64,000 bases of DNA, taken from NCBI GenBank assembly GCA_910585945.1, contig CAJUHZ010000007.1:36292-100291 (forward strand). The letters are read 5' to 3'. A model generated the notes under the pieces. The model made no database searches and was not told where the DNA came from. It was given only the letters and a program-made list of their open reading frames with translations. A program made the position numbers and the translations under genes. Positions 1-7,802 of this stretch are shown here, in pieces. The number at the start of each line of letters is the position of its first letter. Position 1 is the stretch's first letter. The DNA comes from an uncultured Bilophila sp. Lineage in GTDB: Bacteria > Desulfobacterota > Desulfovibrionia > Desulfovibrionales > Desulfovibrionaceae.

Positions 1-771
1 GGCCGTAGGCGGAGAAGCGAGCTTGAGAAAGGCCCGCATGGACTCCTTGCCAAGCAGGTAGGACGGCGGCTGTGAGCGCACCAGATCCGGGTCGTACTCG
101 ATGCCGTGATCCTCCAGCACCTTTTTATAGCCTTCCACCCGGTCCAGGTTGCGGCGCGCGCACGCGTACGGCCCCACCAGAAAGCCGATGCGCCGGTGCC
201 CCATATCAATCAGGTACTTGGCGCCCGTGTAGATGGAACGACGGTTGTCGATGCCGATATAGTTGAGGCTTTCATCCGGAGCTTCCCACAGAACAATGCA
301 GGGGATGCCCGCCGCTTCCAGCGTTTTCAGATACCCGACATTGCTCATGTCAAGCCCGACAAGGATAAGCCCGCCGATGCGCTGTTCGTGAAAACGGCGC
401 AGGGCCAGTCGCTCTTCTTCCGGCGCAAACTGCGACAGGGCCACCTTGCACGAGTAGTTGCGCTCGGAGCATGTCTTCTGAATCGCCATGAGGTTTACCC
501 CAAAAGCCGCGTACACGGGCGACGGCAAGAGGATGCCGATGGTGTCCGACCGCTGCCGGGACAGCGAGCCTGCCGTGGCATTGTACACATAGTTGAGCGC
601 CTCGGCGGCTGCCCGCACCTTGCTGACTGTTTCCGGAGGCGTTTTGTCCGGATCGCGCAATGCGCGCGAAACTGTGGAAAGCGACACGTTTGCCTTCATT
701 GCGACGTCCTTGATCGTCGCCCGACTTGTTTTGAAATCGGTATCTTTTATTTTTGTCTTTATATTCAACAT
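1..771 (-). CDS. LacI-family transcriptional regulator (3' end cut by window edge)
   Basis: Reading on the minus strand from ATG at 769-771 (preceded by AGAGAGA), 257 codons are open to the window edge, so the C terminus is missing. Residues 18-38 form the LacI helix-turn-helix (ATIKDVAMKANVSLSTVSRA), followed by the hinge (ALNYVYNATAGSL) and a periplasmic-binding-protein-like effector domain (TIGILLPS, GHRRIGFLVG). It should be a cytoplasmic DNA-binding repressor or activator that senses a small metabolite, often a sugar or sugar acid in this family. It diverges from a TRAP operon at 1395, and LacI-type half-palindromes lie before both units, so it most likely controls that transporter and itself. 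The ligand cannot be read from the sequence. The family call is secure; the target is inference. Confidence 0.93.
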   Translation of the reverse strand, partial: MLNIKTKIKDTDFKTSRATIKDVAMKANVSLSTVSRALRDPDKTPPETVSKVRAAAEALNYVYNATAGSLSRQRSDTIGILLPSPVYAAFGVNLMAIQKTCSERNYSCKVALSQFAPEEERLALRRFHEQRIGGLILVGLDMSNVGYLKTLEAAGIPCIVLWEAPDESLNYIGIDNRRSIYTGAKYLIDMGHRRIGFLVGPYACARRNLDRVEGYKKVLEDHGIEYDPDLVRSQPPSYLLGKESMRAFLKLASPPTA

Positions 772-787
772 GTTCTCTCTTATTTTT

Positions 788-804
788 GTACTTATAATAA
801 GTAC
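788..804. promoter_or_regulatory. 17-bp dyad upstream of the LacI-family gene
   Basis: GTACTTA-TAA-TAAGTAC, with perfect 7-bp arms, lies 17 bp upstream of the regulator's start codon and overlaps a plausible minus-strand -10 (TATTAT/TATAAG). The position suits autoregulation. The sequence is seen; the function is inferred. Confidence 0.5.
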
Positions 805-810
805 GTTTTC
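799..810 (-). promoter_or_regulatory. Candidate LacI-type operator O1 (regulator side)
   Basis: Read on the minus strand this is GAAAACGTACTT. It is centred on CG, as LacI-family operators are, and shares GAAAACGTA with the site at 1156-1167 before the TRAP operon. Confidence 0.45.
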
Positions 811-1125
811 AATCTAGCCGGCCAAAAAATCCCTGTCAAGGGATCTTTGCTCATTTTTGATTGAAGGGCCTCCTCCATCCCTCCTCAATGTCGGCGTATG
901 CCGCATCTGGCGCGCTTTTGACCGGATCCATCCAAAAAATCTTTTATTTCACATAATTATAAAAAATATCTAAACCTGTTTGCTTGTCGGCGCAGAAACC
1001 GCGCACGGTATGGGGCAAGCGCTTCCGTAAGGAAAAACAAGAAATATTTTTTAGATAATCCATATAAATCATTTACTATTTGTACAAAAAAGCACGAGGA
1101 AACGCCCGAAAAAGCGTTCCCCTTA

Positions 1126-1155
1126 TTGACAGAAGATATTTCCCCTGCATAGAAT
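1126..1155 (+). promoter_or_regulatory. Candidate sigma-70 promoter of the TRAP operon
   Basis: TTGACA at 1126-1131, an 18-bp spacer, and TAGAAT at 1150-1155. The start point would fall near 1162, inside the operator-like site 1156-1167. That leaves a leader of roughly 230 bases before the first dctP. Confidence 0.5.
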
Positions 1156-1167
1156 GAAAACGTATTC
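1156..1167 (+). promoter_or_regulatory. Candidate LacI-type operator O2 (TRAP side)
   Basis: GAAAACGTATTC is palindromic about the central CG at all but one base pair. It sits directly after the -10 box, where a bound repressor would block initiation. It matches O1 on the other side of the intergenic region. Confidence 0.5.
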
Positions 1168-1394
1168 TTTTATCGTTGTATATTTCAATATAACATATTG
1201 AATAAAAAATTCTTTTCCAAAGAAATCGCTTTTCAAAAAAAGAGGGCATCATGCCGTATCAAAAAAATACCTAGAAAAAACAGTCTGTTCAGAAACAACA
1301 TGAACATGCACGCAAGCCCGCCATTTCCGACCGTCCACCCGAACGCAGGAAAAGGCCGGCCGTATTCCGCAACCCTGTTACCTGTGGAGGATCC

Positions 1395-2411
1395 ATGCGA
1401 TTGTTCAGTGTACCGAACCTGACAGCCCTGGCTCTGGGAATGTTGCTTTGTCTGCCGCCGAACGCCGCGGCCGAAAAAAAGATTATCTTGCGCTATAGCC
1501 ATAGCTCCGCGGCAATGGTCGAGGAGCCGCACCATGTGGCGGCTCTGGACTTCAAAAAGTTCGTGGAGGAAAGAACCAAAGGGAAAGTAGAAGTGCAAAT
1601 CTACCCCGCCAGTCAGCTCGGAGGCGAGGAACGCGCCTTCCAGGATGTGCAGCAGGGCGTCATCCAGATTGCTTCCCTCGCATCCAACAATGCGGCGGTA
1701 TTTGCGCCTTCCCTCTATGTCATTGACCTCCCCTACCTTTTCACCACCAATGAAGAAGGCTGGAAAACCCTCGACAAGTACTGGGACGAATTCAACAAGC
1801 GAACCATTCAGGAAAGCGGCAACCGGATCATCGGCTGGCTCGACCTCGGTTACCGTCACATCTGCAACAGCAAACGGCCCGTGCGTGTGCTGTCAGACTT
1901 GCAGGGCCTGAAAATCCGCGTGCCCAACAACCCGGTAATGATCGACACCTTCCGCGCCTGGGGCTGCGAACCTACCCCTCTGGCCTGGGACGAAACATTC
2001 AACGCTCTCCAGCAAAAAGTCGTGGACGGGCAGGAAAATTCCTACGTTGTCTTCGCTTCCAACAAGTTCGAGGAAGTGCAGAAATACATGACCGAACTGC
2101 GTTACAAGCTACAGATCATCGTCATGGTGGTCAACGATGCGTGGCTGAACCGCCAGCCGGCCGACGTGCGCGAGGCCATTCTTGAAGCCGGCCGTTTCGC
2201 CACCACGCACAACCGCCAGAAAATCATGGAATGGGAAGCCGCATTGAAGCCCGCCATGCAAAAAGCGGGCGTGGAGATTCTCGATCGTCCCGACGATGAA
2301 GCCCTCTGGCAGAAAAAGGCAATGGAGTTGTGGCCTTCCCTGTATCCCAAAATCGGCACGCTCGACCTGCTTGACGCCATGATGGCGGATATGAACCGCA
2401 CCCGGCCGTGA
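1395..2411 (+). CDS. TRAP transporter periplasmic solute-binding protein (DctP family), copy 1
   Basis: A 338-residue secreted protein that would capture an organic acid or sugar acid in the periplasm and deliver it to the DctQ/DctM permease downstream. A signal peptide covers residues 1-26 (cut after PPNAAA). The DctP core follows: the QLGGEERAFQ segment, the ligand-arginine motif KIRVPNNP (173-180, R175) and WDETFNALQQKVVDGQEN (198-215). The ATG has GGAGG 5 bases upstream. It is closely related to the next gene, but has S216 where the second copy has the family-typical proline after GQEN, and the following ligand-pocket stretch differs. The ligand is unknown. The two copies may differ in specificity, or one may act as a sensor or scavenger. 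Confidence 0.95.
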   Translation: MRLFSVPNLTALALGMLLCLPPNAAAEKKIILRYSHSSAAMVEEPHHVAALDFKKFVEERTKGKVEVQIYPASQLGGEERAFQDVQQGVIQIASLASNNAAVFAPSLYVIDLPYLFTTNEEGWKTLDKYWDEFNKRTIQESGNRIIGWLDLGYRHICNSKRPVRVLSDLQGLKIRVPNNPVMIDTFRAWGCEPTPLAWDETFNALQQKVVDGQENSYVVFASNKFEEVQKYMTELRYKLQIIVMVVNDAWLNRQPADVREAILEAGRFATTHNRQKIMEWEAALKPAMQKAGVEILDRPDDEALWQKKAMELWPSLYPKIGTLDLLDAMMADMNRTRP

Positions 2412-2617
2412 TTGCCGCGAGCTTTCGCCGCATAGCAGGGGCGCACATGGCCATGTTCTTCGCGTGTGAGATTTTTCTGAACATATTTTCAAAAATTTTC
2501 ATAACAGGGTGAGGAAAAGGATCCATTCGTGAAAAATCGATAAATACGTTTCGATCCATTTTCAAGCAAGACGTCGCTCACCATGCAGCGTACGCCATAC
2601 CCTTAAAGGAGTACTGA

Positions 2618-3643
2618 ATGAATATCGGAAATTACCTGAAAATGCTGGCCATTGGCGCTATGGCCGCAACATTTGCCCTCCCCGGAGCGGCCAACGCCGC
2701 CGAAAAAAAAATCGTCATGCGCTACAGCCACAGCTCAAGCGCCATGGTCAAGGAACCGCACCACGCAGCCGCGCTTGACTTCAAGGAACATGTTGAAAAA
2801 AGCACCGGCGGCAAGGTGGAAGTGCAGATCTACCCCGGCAGTCAGCTCGGCGGCGAAGAACGCTCTTTCCAGGATATTCAGCAGGGGGTCATTCAGGCCG
2901 CTTCGCTGGCGGTGAACAACGTCACCGTGTTCAGCCCCTCCATGGGCGTCTTTGACCTGCCCTACCTCTTCACAAACTATGAGGACGCCTACAAGGTCAT
3001 TGATGAAAACTGGGAAGAAATCAACAAGCGCATGATCGATGAAAGCGGCAACATGGCCGTTGGCTGGCTGGTGCAGGGCTTCCGCGTGCTCAGCAACAGC
3101 AAACATGCCATCCGCACGCTGCCGGATCTTCAGGGCCTGAAAATCCGCGTGCCCAACAACCCCATCATGATCGCCACATTCCGCGCTTGGGGCGGCGAAC
3201 CTGCCCCCATGGCCTGGGACGAAACCTTCAACGCGCTTCAGCAAAAAGTCGTGGACGGACAGGAAAACCCCTATACAGTCTTCGCCTCCAACAAATTCGA
3301 GGAAGTACAAAAGCATATCACGGCCATTCACTACAAAATGTGGGTGGGACCGATGGTGGTCAACGCGGCGTGGTTCAAGAAACAGCCTGAAGACGTGCAA
3401 AAGGCCATTCTCGAAGCGGGGCGCATCGCTACCGCGAACAACCGCACCATGATCGCCGAGATGGAAGCCGACCTTGTCAAACAGCTCCAGACGGCGGGCG
3501 TGCAGATTGTCGACGCGCCCCAGGATGAACCCGTGTGGCAGGAAAAAGCCATGAGCGTCTGGCCGCAATTCTACGACAAGATAGGCGATATCTCCCTGCT
3601 TGACGCCATGATGAAAACCCTTGGCCGCTCCCGTCCCCAATAG
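2618..3643 (+). CDS. TRAP transporter periplasmic solute-binding protein (DctP family), copy 2
   Basis: A 341-residue paralogue of the preceding gene, separated from it by 206 bases, with its own AAGGAG ribosome-binding site before ATG. The signal peptide covers residues 1-27 or 28 (GAANA). KIRVPNNP (175-182, R177) and GQENP (214-218) are canonical for DctP. It lies just before the permease genes, so this copy is the likelier main partner of DctQ/DctM. A strong hairpin (3652-3675) between this gene and dctQ probably lets the binding protein be made in excess over the membrane subunits. The substrate is unknown; C4-dicarboxylates, sugar acids or sulfonates are all possible in this family. Confidence 0.95.
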   Translation: MNIGNYLKMLAIGAMAATFALPGAANAAEKKIVMRYSHSSSAMVKEPHHAAALDFKEHVEKSTGGKVEVQIYPGSQLGGEERSFQDIQQGVIQAASLAVNNVTVFSPSMGVFDLPYLFTNYEDAYKVIDENWEEINKRMIDESGNMAVGWLVQGFRVLSNSKHAIRTLPDLQGLKIRVPNNPIMIATFRAWGGEPAPMAWDETFNALQQKVVDGQENPYTVFASNKFEEVQKHITAIHYKMWVGPMVVNAAWFKKQPEDVQKAILEAGRIATANNRTMIAEMEADLVKQLQTAGVQIVDAPQDEPVWQEKAMSVWPQFYDKIGDISLLDAMMKTLGRSRPQ

Positions 3644-3651
3644 CTTTCCCC

Positions 3652-3675
3652 GCCCGGAGAGGCGTCTCTCCGGGC
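3652..3675 (+). terminator. Intra-operon hairpin between dctP and dctQ
   Basis: GCCCGGAGAG-GCGT-CTCTCCGGGC is a perfect 10-bp stem with a 4-base loop. It has no long T-run, so it is more likely a 3'-stabilising or partial terminator that sets binding-protein to permease ratios. Confidence 0.6.
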
Positions 3676-3701
3676 TGTTCCACCTTTGGCAGGAGTCAAC
3701 C

Positions 3702-4208
3702 ATGCGTGCGCAACTCGCTTCCATTTGGCGCGATCTTGAAGAGTACATCTGCTGCGCTCTTCTTGCGGTCATCGTGACGCTTCTGATGACCCAGGTGCTG
3801 TACCGCTACATCGGCGGGCGCTCCATCGCCTGGTCCGAGGAAGTCTGCCGCTTCCTCTTTCTGTATCTTGTCTATTTCGCGGCGAGCCTCGCCACGGCAA
3901 AAAACCTCCATATCCGCGTGACGGCGCAAATCAAGCTGCTGCCGCGGAACGGACAAATCCTCCTGCTCCTGCTGACGGACGTCATCTGGCTGCTATTCTG
4001 CGCCATTGTGGTGAAGGTCGGCACCGAATTCATCATCAGCATGAGCAACCGGCCCATGGTTTCCGGCGCGCTCATGCTGGACATGCGGTACGTCTACGCC
4101 GCCGTGCCGCTGGCCTTTACCCTGCAGGCAGTACGGCTGGTGGAGCGCTGGTGGCGGATCTTCACGCGGCGGGACGCGCTTGTGGTCCCCAGTGAGGAGG
4201 TGTTCTGA
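3702..4208 (+). CDS. dctQ: TRAP transporter small permease subunit (DctQ family)
   Basis: A 168-residue inner-membrane protein with four hydrophobic segments and the DctQ-typical WSEEVCRFLFLYLVYFAA stretch (arginine/glutamate-bearing helix 2). It forms the small membrane subunit that supports DctM. ATG at 3702 follows AGGAGTCAACC; the reading frame extends upstream to 3621, but that start would overlap the dctP end and the hairpin. It overlaps dctM by one base (TGATG), implying translational coupling. The call is firm; the substrate is not readable. Confidence 0.93.
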   Translation: MRAQLASIWRDLEEYICCALLAVIVTLLMTQVLYRYIGGRSIAWSEEVCRFLFLYLVYFAASLATAKNLHIRVTAQIKLLPRNGQILLLLLTDVIWLLFCAIVVKVGTEFIISMSNRPMVSGALMLDMRYVYAAVPLAFTLQAVRLVERWWRIFTRRDALVVPSEEVF

Positions 4209-5494
4209 TGTCGCTTGAAATTCTTATCTGGGTTGTGCTGGCCGGGCTGCTTGTCATCGGCACGCCCATTTTCGTTTCACTCGGCATGGCGTCGGTGGCT
4301 GTCCTGCTGCTCAGCGACATTCCTCTTTCACTGGTCATGATCGATCTGATCAAAGTGTCGGACATGTTCCCGCTGCTGGCCGTGGTAGGCTTTGTGCTGG
4401 CGGGCGCGCTCATGGACAGGGGCGGCATGGCCGGACAAATTGTGGAAGTCGCCTCGCTGCTTGTCGGCCATATTCGCGGCGGGCTTGGCATGGTGACCAT
4501 TCTCGGCTGCATGTTCTTCGCCTCCATGATCGGTTCCGGGCCGGGCACTGTGGCCGCCATGGGAAGCATCATGATCCCGTCGATGATCAAGCGCGGCTAC
4601 TCGCCGGAATACGCGGCGGGGGTTTCGGCCACGGGCGGGACGCTCGGCATTCTCATTCCCCCGAGCAACCCGATGCTTGTCTACGGAATCATCGCCAACG
4701 TGTCCATTTCGGCCCTGTTCACCGCCGGCTTTGTGCCGGGAGCGTTTGTGGGCACATGCCTCATGCTCACCGCCTACACGCTGGCCCGTCGTTACGGCTA
4801 TCAGGGAACCTCGCACAGCATGACGCTACGCGAATTCGGACGCGCCGTGCTCAAGAACATCTGGTCTCTCATGGCCCCGGTGGTCATCCTCGGCGGCATC
4901 TACGCCGGCATATGCACGCCAGTCGAAGCCTCAGTCGTCGCAGTGTGGTACGCGCTTTTCGTGGGCTTCTTCATCACCAAAAAACTCTCTGTGCGCGAAG
5001 TCTTCAACGCCATGAAGCTCGCCAACATTTCCACCGGCACCATTCTGATTGTGGTTGGCGTATCCACCATTTTCGGCCGTTTCCTCACCATGTACCAGAT
5101 TCCGCAGCAACTCGCCGCGGGCATGATGGAAATCACCACCAGCCCGGTGCTCATCCTTCTGCTCATTGCGGCGCTGCTCTTTTTCCTGGGCATGTTCATG
5201 GAAACCCTGGCTACCATTGTCGTGCTTGCGCCGGTGTTCCTGCCGATCATCAAACAAGTCGGCATCGATCCGGTATTTTTCGGGGTATTCTGGGTGCTGA
5301 CCAATGAAGTGGCGCTGCTCACGCCGCCCCTCGGGGTCAACCTGTTCATCGCCATGAATCTTTCAAACCTGCCGCTCGAACGGGTGGCCAGGGGCGCCGC
5401 GCCCTACATTCTCCTGCTTGCCTGTCTTGTCGTTTTCTTCATCTGTTTCCCCGGCGTGATTACCTTCCTGCCCAAAGCGCTCGGCATGTACTGA
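4208..5494 (+). CDS. dctM: TRAP transporter large permease subunit (DctM family)
   Basis: A 428-residue, highly hydrophobic ion-coupled permease, the usual length for DctM. Typical motifs include FVLAGALMDRGGMA, GSGPGTVAAMGS, ATGGTLGILIPPSNPM and TPPLGVNLFIA near the C terminus. These match the two inverted-repeat hairpin halves that carry the substrate and sodium sites. It is the last gene of the operon. A stable inverted repeat (5513-5545) follows the stop codon. Confidence 0.95.
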   Translation: MSLEILIWVVLAGLLVIGTPIFVSLGMASVAVLLLSDIPLSLVMIDLIKVSDMFPLLAVVGFVLAGALMDRGGMAGQIVEVASLLVGHIRGGLGMVTILGCMFFASMIGSGPGTVAAMGSIMIPSMIKRGYSPEYAAGVSATGGTLGILIPPSNPMLVYGIIANVSISALFTAGFVPGAFVGTCLMLTAYTLARRYGYQGTSHSMTLREFGRAVLKNIWSLMAPVVILGGIYAGICTPVEASVVAVWYALFVGFFITKKLSVREVFNAMKLANISTGTILIVVGVSTIFGRFLTMYQIPQQLAAGMMEITTSPVLILLLIAALLFFLGMFMETLATIVVLAPVFLPIIKQVGIDPVFFGVFWVLTNEVALLTPPLGVNLFIAMNLSNLPLERVARGAAPYILLLACLVVFFICFPGVITFLPKALGMY

Positions 5495-5512
5495 TCCTCC
5501 CCCAACAAGCTC

Positions 5513-5545
5513 GGAGCGTTTCCGCACGCCCTGTGGAAACGCTCC
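5513..5545 (+). terminator. Hairpin after the TRAP operon
   Basis: GGAGCGTTTCC and GGAAACGCTCC form a perfect 11-bp stem with an 11-base loop, 18 bases after the dctM stop. There is no T-run, so intrinsic termination is likely but not certain. Confidence 0.6.
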
Positions 5546-5602
5546 GGCCTGTCTGGCATCTGCTCCCTTTTCCGAGCACCCATCCGCCCCCCTGTTGCAG
5601 GC

Positions 5603-5629
5603 GGAAGGCTTTGGGAACGAAAGCCTTCC
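5603..5629 (-). terminator. Hairpin downstream of miaA
   Basis: GGAAGGCTTT/AAAGCCTTCC, a 10-bp stem with a 7-base loop, lies just past the miaA stop at 5633 on the minus strand. It sits between convergent units and may serve both. Confidence 0.55.
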
Positions 5630-5632
5630 CCC

Positions 5633-6553
5633 TCAGGCCGTGGCGCGCAGCCAGCGGGAAACCAAAGCTGAAACATCCGATCCGGCCGAAGGCGCAAACC
5701 AGTGAATGCGCGCATCGGCATTGAACCACGTCAATTGCCGTTTGGCATAGGCCCGAGTGTTTCTGATCCAGAGATCCCGGGCTTCGGCAAGCGTATGTTT
5801 TCCGCGCAACCAACCCAGCAACTCCCGACAGCCGATGCCCGACCAGCCGGGCGCATCGTCAGGGCATTGCGCAAACTCGGCGCGGGCTTCCTCAAGCGCT
5901 CCGGCCTGCACCATATGATCTATTCGTGCGGCAAGAAGCGGCGTCAATGTATCCAGAGGAAGCTTCACGCCAATGTGGAGGATATCCGCATCCAGGGGGG
6001 GAGGCGTTTGCGCATGCCACCAGGAAAAGGTTTTTCCCGTTGCCTCAAAGACCTCAAGCGCTCTCACGACTCGCTGGCGATCCCTGGGATGAATTCGGGC
6101 GGCGTATTCAGGGTCAACAAGCCGAAGCCGCTCATGCAGTTTCTCCGGCCCGCCCCGCGCGCACTCGTCGGCAAACCGTCGGGTGACTCCGGCAGGTATT
6201 TTGGGAATGGCGACCATGCCGTCGACAAGCGCGCGGATATAAAGCCCTGTGCCGCCGACAAGCAGGGGGAGCCTGCCCTGCTCTTGCAAGCCTCGCATTC
6301 TGGACAGAGCCAGTTCAGCCCATGCCCCGGCGGACAACGCTTCGCGCGTGGGCAGAAAACCGTACAAAAGATGGGGACAGGCTGCCTGCTGCTGCACGGA
6401 CGGCTGCGCCGTGATCACCGGGAAGGCCGTGTAGATCTGGCGCGAATCGGCATTCACGACGCTCATGCCGAAATCCCCGGCAATACGCAAGGCCAAGGCC
6501 GACTTGCCTGCGCCAGTGGGACCGACAAGAGTGATGAAGCGCAAACGGCTCAT
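5633..6553 (-). CDS. miaA: tRNA dimethylallyltransferase
   Basis: A 306-residue cytoplasmic enzyme that transfers dimethylallyl from DMAPP to N6 of A37 in tRNAs reading UNN codons. The Walker-type P-loop GPTGAGKS is at residues 11-18, the DMAPP-binding NADSRQIY at 34-41, and GGTGLYIRALVDG in the substrate channel. HPRDRQRVVRALEV and the C-terminal TRAYAKRQLTWFN are also classic MiaA signatures. Its ATG overlaps the coaD stop (ATGA), so it is the last gene of the minus-strand cluster MBL-rsmD-coaD-miaA. Confidence 0.96.
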   Translation of the reverse strand: MSRLRFITLVGPTGAGKSALALRIAGDFGMSVVNADSRQIYTAFPVITAQPSVQQQAACPHLLYGFLPTREALSAGAWAELALSRMRGLQEQGRLPLLVGGTGLYIRALVDGMVAIPKIPAGVTRRFADECARGGPEKLHERLRLVDPEYAARIHPRDRQRVVRALEVFEATGKTFSWWHAQTPPPLDADILHIGVKLPLDTLTPLLAARIDHMVQAGALEEARAEFAQCPDDAPGWSGIGCRELLGWLRGKHTLAEARDLWIRNTRAYAKRQLTWFNADARIHWFAPSAGSDVSALVSRWLRATA

Positions 6554-7149
6554 GGTCTTTCTATGGAAAGATCGAGCGTGACGTCCTGTCCGGCGCTTGC
6601 ATACGGATCAAGTCCGGGCACAGGTTGCAGCTGAGTCGGCTCAAGCCGGGTGCAGGGCATGCCGAAACGCTTTCGCAAGCAATGCATGACATATTCGGGA
6701 ACAAGCCCCTTCACTTCCCCGCCAAGGCTGGCCACTGTTTTGACGACTGTCGAACTGATATACAGCCACCTGTAGTCGGAAATCAAAAACAGGGTCTCGA
6801 TATCGGGCCGCAGCTTGCGATTGAGCAATGAGGTCTGGAATTCGTACTCGAAATCGGAAACCGCGCGCAAACCGCGCAATATGGTTCTTACCTTTCGCCG
6901 CGCCACATAGTCTACCAGCAGGCCGGCAAACGGCTCTACAATAATATCCGGCTCCCGCGCGAACACGGTCTCGGCCATGTTGACGCGCTCTTCCAGGGAG
7001 AAAAGCGGAGATTTGCCCGTGTCCGCCGCCACGGCCACAATGACCTTGTCAAACATGTGCAGGCCACGCCGCACAATATTGGCGTGCCCATTGGTAAGAG
7101 GATCGAAGGTGCCCGGATAAATCGCTACGCGCTTTGAAGGAATTGCCAT
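6550..7149 (-). CDS. coaD: Phosphopantetheine adenylyltransferase
   Basis: Catalyses 4'-phosphopantetheine + ATP to dephospho-CoA + PPi in CoA synthesis. GTFDPLTNGHANIV near the N terminus holds the nucleotidyltransferase GxFDPxxxGH motif (H22). ISSTVVKTVASLGG is the second conserved block. At 199 residues it is about 35-40 longer than usual, through a C-terminal tail rich in P, L and Q that I cannot assign. The start lies within the rsmD 3' end (25-base overlap), showing tight packing of the cluster. Confidence 0.95.
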   Translation of the reverse strand: MAIPSKRVAIYPGTFDPLTNGHANIVRRGLHMFDKVIVAVAADTGKSPLFSLEERVNMAETVFAREPDIIVEPFAGLLVDYVARRKVRTILRGLRAVSDFEYEFQTSLLNRKLRPDIETLFLISDYRWLYISSTVVKTVASLGGEVKGLVPEYVMHCLRKRFGMPCTRLEPTQLQPVPGLDPYASAGQDVTLDLSIERP

Positions 7150-7802
7150 AAAAGTATCCGCGTCTGTCCGTAGGTTCTCTCGGTTTCAAGATGCAAACCA
7201 TCTCCGCCGGCAGCAACAAGTGAAGCTGCCGGGAGCGACGCCTCCACCTCCGCCAGAAGAAAGCCGCCAGGCGCAAGCCAGCCGCCCCGCTGAACAGCGG
7301 TCAGGGTAGGCGCAAGCCTGTTCTCGCCATAAGGCGGATCGACAAAAACGATGTCGTAGGCCTGACCCGTCCCGGGGCGTAAAAAGCGGGCCACGTCAGC
7401 AGCCACAATACGACATTGATCCGGCCCCATGCCCAGGGCTTCGGCATTGCGCCGCAAGCACTCCACCGCGGCCGCGGCTTTCTCGACAAGGCAGATTTCC
7501 GGCGCTCCCCGGCTTGCCGCTTCAAAGCCAAGGCTCCCACTTCCGGCAAACAGATCAAGCACCCGCACCCCACCCCAGACGATGCCGCGGGCTTCGAGCA
7601 TGGAAAAAACGGCTTCACGCACACGGGAGGTGGCGGGACGGTATCCGGGGCCGCTTGTCGTCTTCAGGCTTCGCCCCCTGAACATGCCGGCTGTAATACG
7701 CATGGCATCCTCATGTGTTGCGGCTGGAACATTGCCCGCCGCAACGTCTGTCTTCATTCTGTTCTTCATGCCCGCCATACGGACGCGGACGGGATCGCTC
7801 AC
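7125..7802 (-). CDS. rsmD: 16S rRNA (guanine966-N2)-methyltransferase RsmD
   Basis: A SAM-dependent methyltransferase of the small ribosomal subunit. MRITAGMFRGRSL is the standard N-terminal block. VLDLFAGSGSLGFEAASRG is the SAM motif I, and VFVDPPYG carries the catalytic DPPY. Two starts are possible. GTG at 7802 overlaps the preceding gene's stop (GTGA) and gives 225 residues. ATG at 7703, preceded by GAGGA, gives 192 residues beginning exactly at the family's usual first residue. I favour the second biologically but report the longer coupled frame. It belongs to the minus-strand cluster with coaD, the usual neighbour. Confidence 0.93.
   Translation of the reverse strand: MSDPVRVRMAGMKNRMKTDVAAGNVPAATHEDAMRITAGMFRGRSLKTTSGPGYRPATSRVREAVFSMLEARGIVWGGVRVLDLFAGSGSLGFEAASRGAPEICLVEKAAAAVECLRRNAEALGMGPDQCRIVAADVARFLRPGTGQAYDIVFVDPPYGENRLAPTLTAVQRGGWLAPGGFLLAEVEASLPAASLVAAGGDGLHLETERTYGQTRILLWQFLQSA

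Larger units (their letters stand above)
772..1394. other. Regulatory intergenic region between lacI-type gene and TRAP operon
   Basis: This 623-base AT-rich stretch holds no gene I can support. It contains the divergent promoters, two matching operator-like sites (799-810, 1156-1167), a 17-bp dyad (788-804), an AAGCGCTT palindrome at 1017-1024, and a GGAAACGC/GCGTTCC inverted repeat at 1098-1120. Short ORFs here are shadows. Confidence 0.6.

Noticed and set aside
106..864. 252-codon plus-strand frame at the left edge
   Set aside because: Antisense to the LacI-family regulator, which has a clear HTH and effector domain on the minus strand.
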